Source: Parafrankia elaeagni
GTDB lineage: Bacteria > Actinomycetota > Actinomycetes > Frankiales > Frankiaceae
Assembly (NCBI RefSeq): GCF_000374165.1
Contig: NZ_KB893739.1
Location: forward strand, 124,001-188,000
DNA: 64,000 bases
Reading direction: 5' to 3'
Program-made: the position numbers and the translations under genes
The notes under the pieces: model-generated
What the model saw: the letters and a program-made list of their open reading frames with translations, nothing else
Databases searched by the model: none
What the model was told of the DNA's origin: nothing
Shown here: positions 37,212 to 46,269 of the stretch, in pieces
Layout: the number at the start of each line of letters is the position of its first letter
Numbering within the stretch: the stretch's first letter is position 1

Positions 37212-38258
37212 TCACGTCGCCGACGGGACGCCGGCCGGGGCGGCCAGGTTGAGCCGGGTGAAGGCCAGTGCCTCCGCGAGGTCGGCCTCCCGCTGGTCAC
37301 GCGACTCCGCCCGGCGGGTGTTGATCTCGACGACGACGGTGCCGTCGAAACCGTTCACGGCGAGCCGCTCCAGCAGCGCGGCGCACGGCTGCGTGCCGCG
37401 GCCGGGGACCAGGTGCTCGTCCTTGGCCAGCCCGGTGCCGTCGGCCATGTGGATGTGGGCGAGCCGGTCGCCGAGGTGGTCCGCCATCGCGATCGCATCC
37501 GACCGGGAGACGCTGGTGTGGGAGAGGTCGAGCGTGACGTGGCGGTAGTCGTCGTCGACGGGGGACCAGTCGGGCGCGTAGGCCGAGACCTCGCGGCCCC
37601 GCGCGCGCAGCGGGAACATGTTCTCCACCGCGAAGCGGACGTCGGTCTCCCCCGCCATCCGCTCGATGCCCGCGATGAACTCGCGGGCGTAGTCCCGCTG
37701 CCAGCGGAACGGCGGGTGCACGACGACCGTGGGCGCCTCGAGGGCCTCCGCCACGGTGCGCGCACGCTGCAGCTTGGCCCACGGGTCGGTACCCCACACC
37801 CGCTGCGTCAACAGCAGACACGGGGCGTGTATCGCCAGGATCGGGATGCCATGGTAATCACGGAGCCGCCGCAGCGCCTGCGGGTCCTGGCTGACCGGGT
37901 CCGTCCAGACCATGATCTCGACGCCGTCGTAGCCGAGCCGGGCCGCCATCTCGAACGAGGTGGCCGTCGACTCCGGGTACGTGGACGCCGTGGACAGCGC
38001 GATCAGCCCACCGGGCCCCGGCCGGGCGGCCGACCCGCCGGGCACCGGACCCGATCTCACACCTGGTGGCCCACCTGGCGTCCACATGCCTGACGTCGGA
38101 ACACCTGGCGTCGGAACACCTGGCGTCGGACCTGATGTCACACCTGGCGTGGTCTCCTGCCGTGGCGTGACGAGGCCGGCTGGTGGCGCCGGCGGCGGGG
38201 TTGTCTCCGCCGTCGGTGCCACCGGCGCCGACCGCCTCCTGGCACCGCGTGGCTGCAC
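37212..38258 (-). CDS. sugar phosphate isomerase/epimerase family protein
   Basis: A 348-residue xylose-isomerase-like TIM barrel. The barrel runs from about residue 85 ([20 protein letters not shown]). Metal and substrate residues lie in [40 protein letters not shown] and [10 protein letters not shown], with their conserved Glu, Asp and His. The first 80 residues are disordered and carry [13 protein letters not shown] repeats. GTG 38258 is preceded by GGGAG at 6 bases spacing, so the long N-terminus is probably real. The substrate is unknown. Confidence 0.83.
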   Translation of the reverse strand: MQPRGARRRSAPVAPTAETTPPPAPPAGLVTPRQETTPGVTSGPTPGVPTPGVPTSGMWTPGGPPGVRSGPVPGGSAARPGPGGLIALSTASTYPESTATSFEMAARLGYDGVEIMVWTDPVSQDPQALRRLRDYHGIPILAIHAPCLLLTQRVWGTDPWAKLQRARTVAEALEAPTVVVHPPFRWQRDYAREFIAGIERMAGETDVRFAVENMFPLRARGREVSAYAPDWSPVDDDYRHVTLDLSHTSVSRSDAIAMADHLGDRLAHIHMADGTGLAKDEHLVPGRGTQPCAALLERLAVNGFDGTVVVEINTRRAESRDQREADLAEALAFTRLNLAAPAGVPSAT

Positions 38259-38388
38259 GTCGACTCCCTGTCAGAACCTGGGCGCAGGCTGCCGGACGGC
38301 TCGCCGCACGGGGCCCGCCCCGGACCGGTGAGGAACCGGTCCCTCCATCCAGGCTAGGCCATACCCCGCGGACCGCCGTCGGTGAGAG

Positions 38389-39363
38389 TCATCCCCCCGC
38401 GACCGGCGGGAGCGCTCGCGGGCCGTCCAGGCCGGACGTCAGCAGGTCGAGCCGACGCAGGATCACCCCCTCGCGCAGGGCCCAGGGGCAGATCTCCACC
38501 TCGTCCAGGTTGAGCAGGTCAAGGGCCTCGGAGGCGACGACGGCACCGGCGATCAGCTGGCCGGCCCGCGACACCGACACCCCGGGCAGGGCCGCGCGTT
38601 CCGCCACCGACATCCGGCACACCCGGGCGGTGACGTCCACCAGGTCGGCCCGGCGCAGCACCCGCCGCACGTACGGGCCCCGCCCGTACGGCTCCGCGCC
38701 GGCGATCCGGGCCAGCGAGCGGAACGTCTTCGACGTCGCCACGGCCCGGGTCGGCTCCCCGACGCTGTAGAGCGAGCCGACGACCGGGGCGATCTGCGCG
38801 CGGACGTAGCGCCGCAGCTCGCTCAGCTCGGCCCGTTTGGGTGGGTCGTTCTCCCCCAGCCAGTTCCTGGCCAGCCGGCTCGCGCCGAGCGGTAGGGAGG
38901 CGACGACGTCCGGGTCCTCGTGCATGCCGGCGCCGATCTCCAGCGAGCCGCCGCCGATGTCGAGGGCGAGCAGGCGTCCCGCGCTCCAGCCCAACCACCG
39001 GCGGACCGCCAGGAAGGTGAGGCGCGCCTCGGCCTCGCCCGGCAGCACCGTGACCGACAGCCCGGTGTCGGCCCGCAGGCGGGCGAGGACGGCGTCCCCG
39101 TCCGGCGCCTCGCGGACCGCCGACGTGGCGAACGCCACAAGGTCGACCACATTCAGGTCCTGGGCGTGCGTCCGCAGCTCGTGGATGCAGTCGGTCAGCG
39201 CGCGTTCACCGTTGTCCGACAGACGGCCTTCGCTGTCGAGCAGCTCGACGAGCCGCAACGGCACCCGCACGCTCGCGGCCGGCTGCGGCTGGCCACCACG
39301 GTGCGCGTCGACCACCAGCAGGTGGACGGTGTTCGAGCCGATGTCGATGACGCCGAGTCGCAT
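38389..39363 (-). CDS. ppx: Ppx/GppA exopolyphosphatase family protein
   Basis: A 324-residue phosphatase of the sugar-kinase fold that hydrolyses polyphosphate or the pppGpp 5'-phosphate. The phosphate loop MRLGVIDIGSNTVHLLVVD opens the protein; FATSAVREA, LALDIGGGSLEI and LPLGASRLAR complete the active site, and SRAGQLIAGAVVASEAL closes it. The single-domain length is typical of actinobacteria. ATG 39363 is favoured because homologues start with MRLGV, but the frame is open upstream to 39681 with Pro/Ala-rich residues. It stands beside regX3-senX3-phoU, so a polyphosphate role is likely. Confidence 0.9.
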   Translation of the reverse strand: MRLGVIDIGSNTVHLLVVDAHRGGQPQPAASVRVPLRLVELLDSEGRLSDNGERALTDCIHELRTHAQDLNVVDLVAFATSAVREAPDGDAVLARLRADTGLSVTVLPGEAEARLTFLAVRRWLGWSAGRLLALDIGGGSLEIGAGMHEDPDVVASLPLGASRLARNWLGENDPPKRAELSELRRYVRAQIAPVVGSLYSVGEPTRAVATSKTFRSLARIAGAEPYGRGPYVRRVLRRADLVDVTARVCRMSVAERAALPGVSVSRAGQLIAGAVVASEALDLLNLDEVEICPWALREGVILRRLDLLTSGLDGPRALPPVAGG

Positions 39364-39914
39364 CGGGCCATGGGTGTGCGCGGACGCCCCCCGCGTGCTG
39401 GTCCTGTCCAACTCCCCCACCTGCCCCGCCTCGACCGCCTCGACCGCGTCGGGCTGCTTGGGGGCCGTGGCCGGAAAGTCGACCGGAACCGCGACCGGAA
39501 CCACAGCCGGAACCGCGGCCGCGGCCGGGATCTCGGCGTCCGCCGCGGGCGCGCCCCAGCGCGGTTCCGGGGGCTCGGGCAGGTCGATGTCACCGGCGCC
39601 GGAACCCCGGCGGATCAGGGTGGGCCTCAACCGCACTGCCGACCACCTGCCCGGACAGCCATGGCCGCGGCGCCGCTGCAACCTGCGGCGCCGCTGCGAT
39701 CCGCTGCCCCTCGACCCGCTGCCCCTCGACCCGTCACCCCACGACCTGCTGCCCCACGACCCTGTGCCACCGAGCTGGTCACCCCCTGTGTATGCCCTTG
39801 CCGGCGTCCCGTGACCAGTACGCCGCGCAGCGGGTCAGCCCCGGAATCCCGACCGCTCCGGGGCATCCGTCGACGGTAGTGCCGCTGCCGCGACCGCCCG
39901 GGAGAGGGAGGGGA
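39364..39914. other. intergenic region, possible ppx leader
   Basis: 551 bases. The ppx frame stays open to 39681 and could be an N-terminal extension. From 39700 to 39765 there is a run of repeated CCCCTCGACCCG-like and CCCCACGACC-like units. No independent gene is supported. Confidence 0.4.
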
Positions 39915-40595
39915 TCAGGGCTCGAACTTGTAACCAAGCCCACGTACGGTCACCAGATGGCGCGGCACCCCCGGCTCCGCCTCGATCTTGGTCCGTAGCC
40001 GCTTCACGTGGACGTCCAGCGTCTTGGTGTCTCCCACGTAGTCCGACCCCCAGACCCGGTCGATCAGCTGTCCGCGGGTGAGGACCCGGCCGGCGTTGCG
40101 CAGGAACATCTCCAGCAGCTCGAACTCCTTGAGCGGCAGCGCCACCTGGTCGCCGTCGACCGTCACGACGTGGCGCTCGACGTCCATCCGCACCCGGCCG
40201 ACCTCCAGCGTGGTGTCGGAGACCTCCTCGGTCTCGACCCGGCGTCGCAGCACCGCGCGGATCCGCGCGACGAGCTCGCGCGCCGAGAACGGCTTGGTGA
40301 CGTAGTCGTCCGCGCCCAGCTCGAGGCCGACCACCTTGTCGATCTCGCTGTCCCGCGCGGTGAGCATGATCACCGGGACGGTCGAGCGGGCCCGCAGGGT
40401 CCGGCAGACCTCGGTACCGGAAAGGCCCGGCAGCATCAGGTCGAGCAGGATGAGGTCGGCACCACGGCGGTCGAACTCGGCCAGCGCGCTCGGCCCGTCG
40501 CCGACGACCGCGACCTCGAAGCCCTCCCGCTCCAACATGAACGACAACGCATCGGAGAAGGACTCCTCGTCCTCGACCACGAGCAGCCTGGTCAC
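39915..40595 (-). CDS. regX3: phosphate response regulator RegX3/PhoP
   Basis: A 226-residue OmpR-family response regulator. The receiver starts TRLLVVEDEESFSDALSFML; the phosphoacceptor Asp is in ADLILLDLMLPGLSGTEVC and the conserved Lys in GADDYVTKPFSARELVARI. The winged helix runs from about 130 to the end (LKEFELLEMFLRNAGRVLTR, KTLDVHVKRLRTKIE). GTG 40595 has AGGGAG 7 bases upstream, better placed than GTG 40601. It is paired with the kinase upstream and activates phosphate-starvation genes in this family. Confidence 0.93.
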   Translation of the reverse strand: MTRLLVVEDEESFSDALSFMLEREGFEVAVVGDGPSALAEFDRRGADLILLDLMLPGLSGTEVCRTLRARSTVPVIMLTARDSEIDKVVGLELGADDYVTKPFSARELVARIRAVLRRRVETEEVSDTTLEVGRVRMDVERHVVTVDGDQVALPLKEFELLEMFLRNAGRVLTRGQLIDRVWGSDYVGDTKTLDVHVKRLRTKIEAEPGVPRHLVTVRGLGYKFEP

Positions 40596-40755
40596 CGTCA
40601 CGCTCCCTGTCTTTGCTTTCCCTCGCCCACCGGGATCTCCGGGGACGACATCGACGTGCCACGCGGTGTCACGCCGCGCGGCGTCAGCCGTCGGAACGGC
40701 TCGGCGCCGGGAACAGGGGCCACCGCGAGAAGGCCGGCCGGAACCGGCAGTCAGG

Positions 40756-42120
40756 TCAGCCCGCGTTGCTGCCGCCGCCGCGACCGGCCGAGGAGACGTC
40801 CGGCGCCGCCGGCCGACCTGTCTGTGACGTCCGGTTGCTCCCGGACGGTCCGCGCACAGTGTCCAGCACCGCGGCGCCGCTGTACCCCGAATCAGCACGA
40901 TCACTGTTACCGACGCGATCAGCGTTACCGAAGCGGTCAGCGCGCACCGCACGGTCGGAGCCGCCGCCGCGGGTCACGGGCTCGTCCACGCCGGACGGCA
41001 GCCGGAGCGTGAAGGTCGAGCCGCGGCCCTCCGCGCTCCACACACTCACCGAACCACCGTGATTGGTCGCGATGTGCTTGACGATCGCCAGACCGAGACC
41101 GGTTCCGCCGGTCGCCCGGGAACGGGCCGGGTCGGCCCGATAGAAACGCTCGAAAACCCTTTCGAGATCCTTCTCGGCAATGCCGATGCCTTCGTCGGCG
41201 ACGGAGATCTCGATTGTTTCCGCCACCCGCCGGACACCGAGCACGACGCGGGTACCGCGGGGTGAGTAGCTGATCGCGTTGTCGAGCAGGTTGGCGACCG
41301 CGGTCACCAGCTGGCCCTCGTCGCCGCGCACCCGCAGCCCACCTGCGCCGATGACGGCTACGGAGATCTCCTGGGCCTGGGCGTTGAAGCGGTTCCGGTC
41401 GACAGCCTCGGCGAGGACGACGGACACCGGCACCGGCGCGAGCTCCGGCATGGGGTCGGCGCCCTGCAGCCGGGACAGGTCGATGATCTCCTGGACCAGG
41501 CGGGCCAGCCGGGCCGACTCGTGCGTCATCCGCGAGGCGAAGCGGCGGACCGCGACAGGGTCCTCGCTGGCCGCGCCCACCGCCTCCGCGAGGATGTGGA
41601 GTGCTCCGACGGGCGTCTTGAGCTCGTGGCTCACATTGGCGACGAAATCACGCCGCACGGCCTCGACCCGCCGGGAGTCGGTGATGTCGTCGAGGAGCAC
41701 CGAGACGTACCCACTGTCGCCGAGCGGCCGCGCGTAGGCCCACACCGCGAGCGTGGTCTGGTCCGGTCGCGCCCTGGTGAGTGGCGGTTCCGGCACCGGC
41801 GGCAGATCGAGCTGGCGGTTGCGCTCCGCACCGGCCAGACGGCAGGCGATGACGAGGTCCGCCACCTCCATGACGCCGAGCCGGTCCCCGTCCACGACGC
41901 CCATCCGTCGCGCGGCCGAGTTGACCAGCACGACGACGTCCTCGGTGTCCACCACGACCAGCCCGGAGGGCAGCCCCGCGATGACCTGCCGGACAAGCGC
42001 GGGTGGCAGCGAGTGCGGGCCGGTCATCCCCGCCGCCATACGGCGCCCCGATGCCGGAGCCGAGCCGCTCCCCTCCGCCTGGTCGTCATGCAGGTCCTGG
42101 TCAGGCCGCTGCGCGGTCAC
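40756..42120 (-). CDS. senX3: SenX3/PhoR-type sensor histidine kinase without membrane segments
   Basis: A histidine kinase of up to 454 residues. A PAS domain is at about 50-150, the HisKA box is RRDFVANVSHELKTPVGAL with the phospho-His, and the ATPase has ANLLDNAISYSPRG, ISVADEGIGIAEKDL and GGTGLGLAIVKHIA. The last 70 residues are disordered. SenX3 and PhoR homologues normally have N-terminal membrane helices; none is visible here even in the longest open frame, so the kinase looks soluble. The start is uncertain (GTG 42120, or ATG 42039). It is transcribed ahead of regX3. Confidence 0.9.
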   Translation of the reverse strand: MTAQRPDQDLHDDQAEGSGSAPASGRRMAAGMTGPHSLPPALVRQVIAGLPSGLVVVDTEDVVVLVNSAARRMGVVDGDRLGVMEVADLVIACRLAGAERNRQLDLPPVPEPPLTRARPDQTTLAVWAYARPLGDSGYVSVLLDDITDSRRVEAVRRDFVANVSHELKTPVGALHILAEAVGAASEDPVAVRRFASRMTHESARLARLVQEIIDLSRLQGADPMPELAPVPVSVVLAEAVDRNRFNAQAQEISVAVIGAGGLRVRGDEGQLVTAVANLLDNAISYSPRGTRVVLGVRRVAETIEISVADEGIGIAEKDLERVFERFYRADPARSRATGGTGLGLAIVKHIATNHGGSVSVWSAEGRGSTFTLRLPSGVDEPVTRGGGSDRAVRADRFGNADRVGNSDRADSGYSGAAVLDTVRGPSGSNRTSQTGRPAAPDVSSAGRGGGSNAG

Positions 42121-42408
42121 CGTGTCCGCTCCCCGCCGGCCAGATCCGTGCCGGTCCGATCCGTGCCGGTCCGTTTCGCCGTGCCGGCCTGCCTCGCCGC
42201 TGCGCCACCCCACGCCACGACCGTTTCACAGTGACGGGCAGCACTATGGGGGGTGCCCGACCGGTCACCGGCAGCACAACCACCGGGAAACGAAAGATGA
42301 CCAGGAGTCAGCACAACACCCGACCTGTCCGCCACGTGCCGAATGCTAGGCCCCACCAGGTCGTCCGCGCTTTGCCACGCAATGTTTCACCGCCGATGGT
42401 CGCCAGCT

Positions 42409-42441
42409 GTTCATCCGGCCTATCGTCGATGTTCACCGGGC
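42409..42441. promoter_or_regulatory. candidate PHO box between senX3 and phoU
   Basis: Two 11-bp units, GTTCATCCGGC at 42409 and GTTCACCGGGC at 42431, lie exactly 22 bases apart, two helical turns. Actinobacterial PhoP/RegX3 sites are built from 11-bp direct repeats containing GTTCAC. Looser copies (GTTTCACCG near 42384, CTTCATCG near 42455) flank them. The site is in the divergent promoter region of senX3-regX3 and phoU, the known place for such control. Confidence 0.55.
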
Positions 42442-42543
42442 GGCGACGGCTGCGCTTCATCGTCGGACGTCAACCCCCGAGGACCACCGAACGACTGTGA
42501 TCGAATGGTGCTCCGAACCTCCCCGAGATGTAAGGAGCTGTCT

Positions 42544-43188
42544 GTGCGGGACGTCTTTCAGGAAGAACTGGAGAGCATCAACCGGTCACTCATAGAGATG
42601 ACCAACATGGTTGCCTCCGCCATGGCCCGCGCCACGACCTCACTCCTCGACGCCGATCTGCAGCTGGCCGAGAACGTGATCAGCGCGGACGAGACCGTCG
42701 ACCTGCTCCGCAACGAGATCGAGGAGCGCGCGTTCGATGTGATGGCGCGCCAGGCGCCGGTCGCGACCGACCTGCGGATGATGGTCACCACTCTGCGCAT
42801 CGTGGCTGATCTGGAGCGGATGGGCGACCTCGCCCTCCACGTGGCCAAGGTCGCGCGCCGCCGCTACCCCGGGCGTGCGGTCCCGCCGGAGCTGCACTCC
42901 ACGATCCTGCAGATGGGCCAGGTCGCCCAGCGCATCGTCGCCAAGGCCGGATCGGTGATCGCCAGCAGCGACGCCGAGCTCGCCAAGGAGCTCGAGGCCG
43001 ACGACGACGCGATGGACAGCCTGCACCGCGCCCTGTTCCACGTGCTGATCGAGAAGCCCTGGACACACGGCATGGAGGCGGCGATCGACATCACCCTCTG
43101 CGGGCGCTACTACGAGCGGTACGCCGACCACGCCGTGTCGGTGGCCCGCCGGGTCATCTACCTGGTCACCGGAGAGAAGCCGGCCTGA
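42544..43188 (+). CDS. phoU: phosphate signalling protein PhoU
   Basis: A 214-residue all-helical protein that links the Pst transporter to the phosphate sensor kinase. Two PhoU repeats are visible, each with a metal-binding acidic helix: NEIEERAFDVMARQAP followed by DLERMGDLALHVAKVARR, and later CGRYYERYADHAVSVARRV. GTG 42544 has AAGGAG 8 bases upstream. It is divergent from senX3-regX3 across a candidate PHO box. The Pst genes themselves are not in the window. Confidence 0.94.
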   Translation: MRDVFQEELESINRSLIEMTNMVASAMARATTSLLDADLQLAENVISADETVDLLRNEIEERAFDVMARQAPVATDLRMMVTTLRIVADLERMGDLALHVAKVARRRYPGRAVPPELHSTILQMGQVAQRIVAKAGSVIASSDAELAKELEADDDAMDSLHRALFHVLIEKPWTHGMEAAIDITLCGRYYERYADHAVSVARRVIYLVTGEKPA

Positions 43189-43211
43189 CCGAAACCGGCC
43201 TACCCGAAACC

Positions 43212-43238
43212 GGCCGTCAGCGAGGCTGAGCTGACCAG
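43212..43238. terminator. weak hairpin between phoU and gpmA
   Basis: GTCAGC (43216-43221) pairs with GCTGAC (43230-43235) over an 8-base loop, with a flanking GGC/GCC pair. It stands in the 104-base gap between convergent genes, where a bidirectional terminator is expected. There is no U-run. Confidence 0.35.
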
Positions 43239-43292
43239 CCAGGGGCGGGCCAGCTCCGTAACCCTCCGATGCCTTCTGTCTTCTGCTGTTCG

Positions 43293-44030
43293 CTACTTCT
43301 TCTTTCCCTGCGCCGCGACCGCGGCGGCGGCGGCCTCGGCCGCGTCAGGGTCCAGATAGCCCGAGTCCACCACCTTCAGATCGTCGCCGAGCTCGTAGCG
43401 CAGCGGGATGCCGGTCGGGATGTTCAGGCCGGCGATGTCCGTGTCGGAGATCCCGTCCAGGTGCTTGACCAGCGCACGCAGCGAGTTGCCGTGCGCGGCG
43501 ACCAGCACCGTCCGGCCGGCCCGCAGGTCCGGGACGATGGCGTCATACCAGTAGGGCAACATCCGGATCACAACGTCCCGCAGGCACTCGGTCAGCGGGA
43601 TGACGTCGGGAGCCAGGTCGGCGTAGCGCTCGTCCACGCCGCTGGCCTGGCCCGGCTCGATGGGCGGGGGCGGGGTGTCGTAGGAGCGGCGCCAGAGCGT
43701 GAACTGCTCCTCGCCGAACTTCTCCAGCGTCTCGGCCTTGTTCAGCCCCTGCAGGCCGCCGTAGTGCCGTTCGTTCAACCGCCAGTGGCGCCGCACCGGC
43801 ACCCAGCCGCGCCCGGCGGCGTCGAGGGCGAGCCAGGCGGTGCGGATCGCCCGGGTGAGCAGTGAGGTGTGCACGACATCCGGCAGCACCCCAACCTCCC
43901 GGAGCAGCTCACCGCCCCGCGTCGCCTCCTTGAGGCCCTTCTCGGAAAGATCGACGTCCACCCAGCCGGTGAACAGGTTCTCACGGTTCCACGTGCTCTC
44001 GCCGTGGCGGAGCAGGACGAGCGTCGGCAT
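43293..44030 (-). CDS. gpmA: 2,3-bisphosphoglycerate-dependent phosphoglycerate mutase
   Basis: The glycolytic enzyme interconverting 3- and 2-phosphoglycerate, 245 residues. The phospho-histidine motif [20 protein letters not shown] is at about 4-23, and [17 protein letters not shown] carries the catalytic Glu-Arg pair. The second His is in [17 protein letters not shown]. The C-terminal KKK tail follows an Ala-rich helix. The length is standard for the dPGM class. The gene is monocistronic and converges with phoU. Confidence 0.95.
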   Translation of the reverse strand: MPTLVLLRHGESTWNRENLFTGWVDVDLSEKGLKEATRGGELLREVGVLPDVVHTSLLTRAIRTAWLALDAAGRGWVPVRRHWRLNERHYGGLQGLNKAETLEKFGEEQFTLWRRSYDTPPPPIEPGQASGVDERYADLAPDVIPLTECLRDVVIRMLPYWYDAIVPDLRAGRTVLVAAHGNSLRALVKHLDGISDTDIAGLNIPTGIPLRYELGDDLKVVDSGYLDPDAAEAAAAAVAAQGKKK

Positions 44031-44459
44031 AGGTGAATCCTGCCCGCTCGGGCCGGTCCTCGGCCAGTGTCACGGCGTCGTCCCGCAACGCAAAACCCCC
44101 GGGTTTCCACTCTGCCTGGTAGGCGGAGTGGGCCGTCGGGACTGATCGACGGCACCCGGGGGCCCGGTAACTGCCTGGTTCTCGCCGGCGCCGGTGCCCG
44201 AGGGCCACCCGGCAAGGGTGAGGACCACGAGACCGGCTAGCGGACAGTCACCTCACGAGTCCTATGTGCATACAAAGCGCGGACCACCTCCCTTCTCGTG
44301 TACTGGGAACGCTACGCGCGCCATGGGGGGCGCCGCAATCTGTTTTTCGGCGGGCCACCCGCGTCACTCGTCACGGCCTGTTCGCGGTCGCCCGTTGTGG
44401 CCCGGTCGAACGGCAGCCGCATGGCACGGCAACCGCGCGGCACGGCCTAGACTCACTTC
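44031..44459. other. divergent intergenic region gpmA/nur
   Basis: 429 bases with a less GC-rich portion near 44250-44320 that probably contains promoter elements (for example TCCTATGTGCATACAAAG). No Nur or Fur box with clear dyad symmetry was found. No gene is supported here. Confidence 0.4.
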
Positions 44460-44894
44460 ATGGCGGCCGACGTCGACAACTGGCACACCCGGCTGCGCGC
44501 GAGCGGGCACCGGCTCACGCCGCAACGGCAGCTCGTGCTGGAGGCCGTCGCGAAACTCGGGCACGCCACTCCGGAGGCGATCGTCCACGAGGTCCGGCAG
44601 ACGGCGAGCGCGGTGAACATCTCCACCGTGTACCGCACCCTCGACCTGCTCGAGGAGCTCGAGCTTGTCTCCCACGCACATCTCGGGCACGGCGCGCCGA
44701 CCTACCATGTCACCGGAGTTGATCCCCATGTGCACCTGGTCTGCGGCGCGTGCGGCGCAATCCAGGAGATCTCGCCGGAGCGGCTCGCCGGCATCGTCGG
44801 CGAGCTGCGCGCCGAGCTCGGCTTCGTGGTCGACATGGACCACCTGACACTGGCGGGCCGGTGTGCGGAGTGCCTGGCCCTCGGCCGGCGTTGA
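44460..44894 (+). CDS. nur: Fur-family regulator, Nur (nickel) type
   Basis: A 144-residue metal-dependent repressor. The winged helix (HRLTPQRQLVLEAV, ISTVYRTLDLLEEL) occupies residues 15-70. Histidines for metal binding lie at 35, 72, 74, 77, 83, 90 and 92; two CxxC pairs (CGAC, CAEC) fit the structural zinc site. Overall it matches Streptomyces Nur, which represses nickel uptake and iron superoxide dismutase when nickel is present. One position that is His in remembered Nur is Asp88 here. The next gene, ygfZ, also follows nur in Streptomyces. Zur-like behaviour cannot be excluded. Confidence 0.85.
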   Translation: MAADVDNWHTRLRASGHRLTPQRQLVLEAVAKLGHATPEAIVHEVRQTASAVNISTVYRTLDLLEELELVSHAHLGHGAPTYHVTGVDPHVHLVCGACGAIQEISPERLAGIVGELRAELGFVVDMDHLTLAGRCAECLALGRR

Positions 44895-44901
44895 ACCGGT
44901 C

Positions 44902-46080
44902 ATGAGCACCGACACCGAGGCCCTCCGCACCGCTCCGGCCCCCTCCCCGCTGCTCGGGTGGCCGGGCGCCGTCGCCGCCGCCGAGCCGGATGCCCCGGTC
45001 GCGGCCCATTACGGCGACCCGCTGCGCGAGCAGCGCCTGGCCACGACCGGGGCCGCGCTGGTCGACCGTTCCAACCGCGAGGTGGTGCGGATCACCGGCC
45101 CGGACCGGCTGAGCTGGCTGCACAGCATCACCTCCCAGCACCTGTCCCAGCTCGCCCCGATGCGCGGTACCGAGGCGCTGGTGCTCTCCCCGCACGGCCA
45201 CGTCGAACACCACCTCGTGCTCGCGGACGACGGCGCGGCCGTCTGGATCGACGTCGAGCCCACCACCTCCGGGCGGCTGCTGTCGTTCCTGAGGTCGATG
45301 CAGTTCATGCTCCGCGTCGAGCCGATCGAGGTGACCGACGGCGTCGCCGTGCTCTCGCTGGTCGGGCCGCGGGCGGACGAGGTCGCCGCCGCCGTGTTCG
45401 GCGCCGGTGCCGTCCCCGCTGCCGGGGGCGGAGCCGGCACGGCCACGGGTGCCGGTGCGGTGACCACCGGCCCCTACCCGGTCGGCCAGGCCGGGGCCGC
45501 GGGCGAGGGCCAGCGCCCGCTGCTGCGGCGGATGCCGTACGGCCTGGACCTGCTCGTGCCCCGTGCCGACCTCGCCGCCACCGCCGACCGGCTGCGGGCC
45601 GCCGGCACCACCCCCGCCGGCCTGGGCGCCTTCGATGCGCTGCGGATAGCCGACCGGCGGCCCCGGCTGAACCGGGAGACCGACCACCGCACGATCCCGC
45701 ACGAGGTCGGCTGGCTGACGAACGCCGTTCACCTCGACAAGGGCTGCTACCGCGGCCAGGAGACCGTGGCACGGGTGCACAACCTCGGCCGCCCGCCCCG
45801 CCGCCTGGTGCTCCTGCACCTGGACGGCATGGTCGCGGCCCCGGGCTGCGCGGTCACCGCGGGCGGGCGGGCCGTCGGCTTCGTCGGCTCGTCCGAGATG
45901 CACCACGAGCTGGGCCCGATCGCGCTGGCCATGGTGAAGCGGTCGACCGACGCGGGCGTCCCACTGGTCGTGACGGATCCGGACGGGGCGCAGGTCGCGG
46001 CGACGATCGACCCCGAGGCGGAACTGGCCGCGCCGGCCCGGCCCGCCGGTCGACTGCACCGCCCGGGCACCGAGGGCTGA
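44902..46080 (+). CDS. ygfZ: folate-binding protein YgfZ (GcvT-like)
   Basis: A 392-residue tetrahydrofolate-binding protein related to GcvT, thought to help make or repair certain iron-sulfur clusters. The key motif KGCYRGQETVARVHNLG is at about 280. The N-terminus has DRLSWLHSITSQHLSQL, and WLTNAVHLDKGCYRGQE leads into the C-terminal barrel. A Gly/Ala-rich insert of about 35 residues occurs mid-protein. The ATG is 7 bases after the nur stop, so the two are one operon. Confidence 0.88.
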   Translation: MSTDTEALRTAPAPSPLLGWPGAVAAAEPDAPVAAHYGDPLREQRLATTGAALVDRSNREVVRITGPDRLSWLHSITSQHLSQLAPMRGTEALVLSPHGHVEHHLVLADDGAAVWIDVEPTTSGRLLSFLRSMQFMLRVEPIEVTDGVAVLSLVGPRADEVAAAVFGAGAVPAAGGGAGTATGAGAVTTGPYPVGQAGAAGEGQRPLLRRMPYGLDLLVPRADLAATADRLRAAGTTPAGLGAFDALRIADRRPRLNRETDHRTIPHEVGWLTNAVHLDKGCYRGQETVARVHNLGRPPRRLVLLHLDGMVAAPGCAVTAGGRAVGFVGSSEMHHELGPIALAMVKRSTDAGVPLVVTDPDGAQVAATIDPEAELAAPARPAGRLHRPGTEG

Positions 46081-46085
46081 CCTCG

Positions 46086-46205
46086 GGCCAGCCGGGCCCG
46101 CGGACAGGCCAGCCGGGCCCGCGGACAGGCCAGCCGGGCCCGCGGACAGGCCAGCCGGGCCCGCGGACAGGCCAGCCGGGCCCGCGGACAGGCCGGCCGG
46201 GCCAG
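46086..46205. repeat. 21-bp tandem repeat downstream of ygfZ
   Basis: Five consecutive identical copies of a 21-bp unit (GGCCAGCCGGGCCCGCGGAC plus A), with a degenerate sixth. It begins 6 bases after the ygfZ stop and lies outside any supported gene. Identical copies suggest recent expansion and likely length variation between strains. Confidence 0.92.
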
Positions 46206-46228
46206 TGGGAAGGGCGGCCAGGGCCAGC

Positions 46229-46256
46229 GGACGACCCGTCCACGGTCGGGTCGTCC
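46229..46256. terminator. hairpin terminator between convergent ygfZ and XRE-TPR genes
   Basis: GGACGACCCG pairs perfectly with CGGGTCGTCC over an 8-base loop. The 10-bp GC-rich stem lies between two converging genes and 14 bases from the XRE stop. There is no U-run, as is common in high-GC actinobacteria. Confidence 0.65.
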
Positions 46257-46269
46257 GGGCCTGGACCGC

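Noticed and set aside
39364-39681. Extended N-terminus of the exopolyphosphatase
   Set aside because: The frame is open but Pro/Ala-rich, and homologues begin with MRLGV at the later ATG; kept as a note only.
46086-46205. Possible CRISPR array
   Set aside because: Units abut without spacers and no cas genes are present; it is a plain minisatellite.
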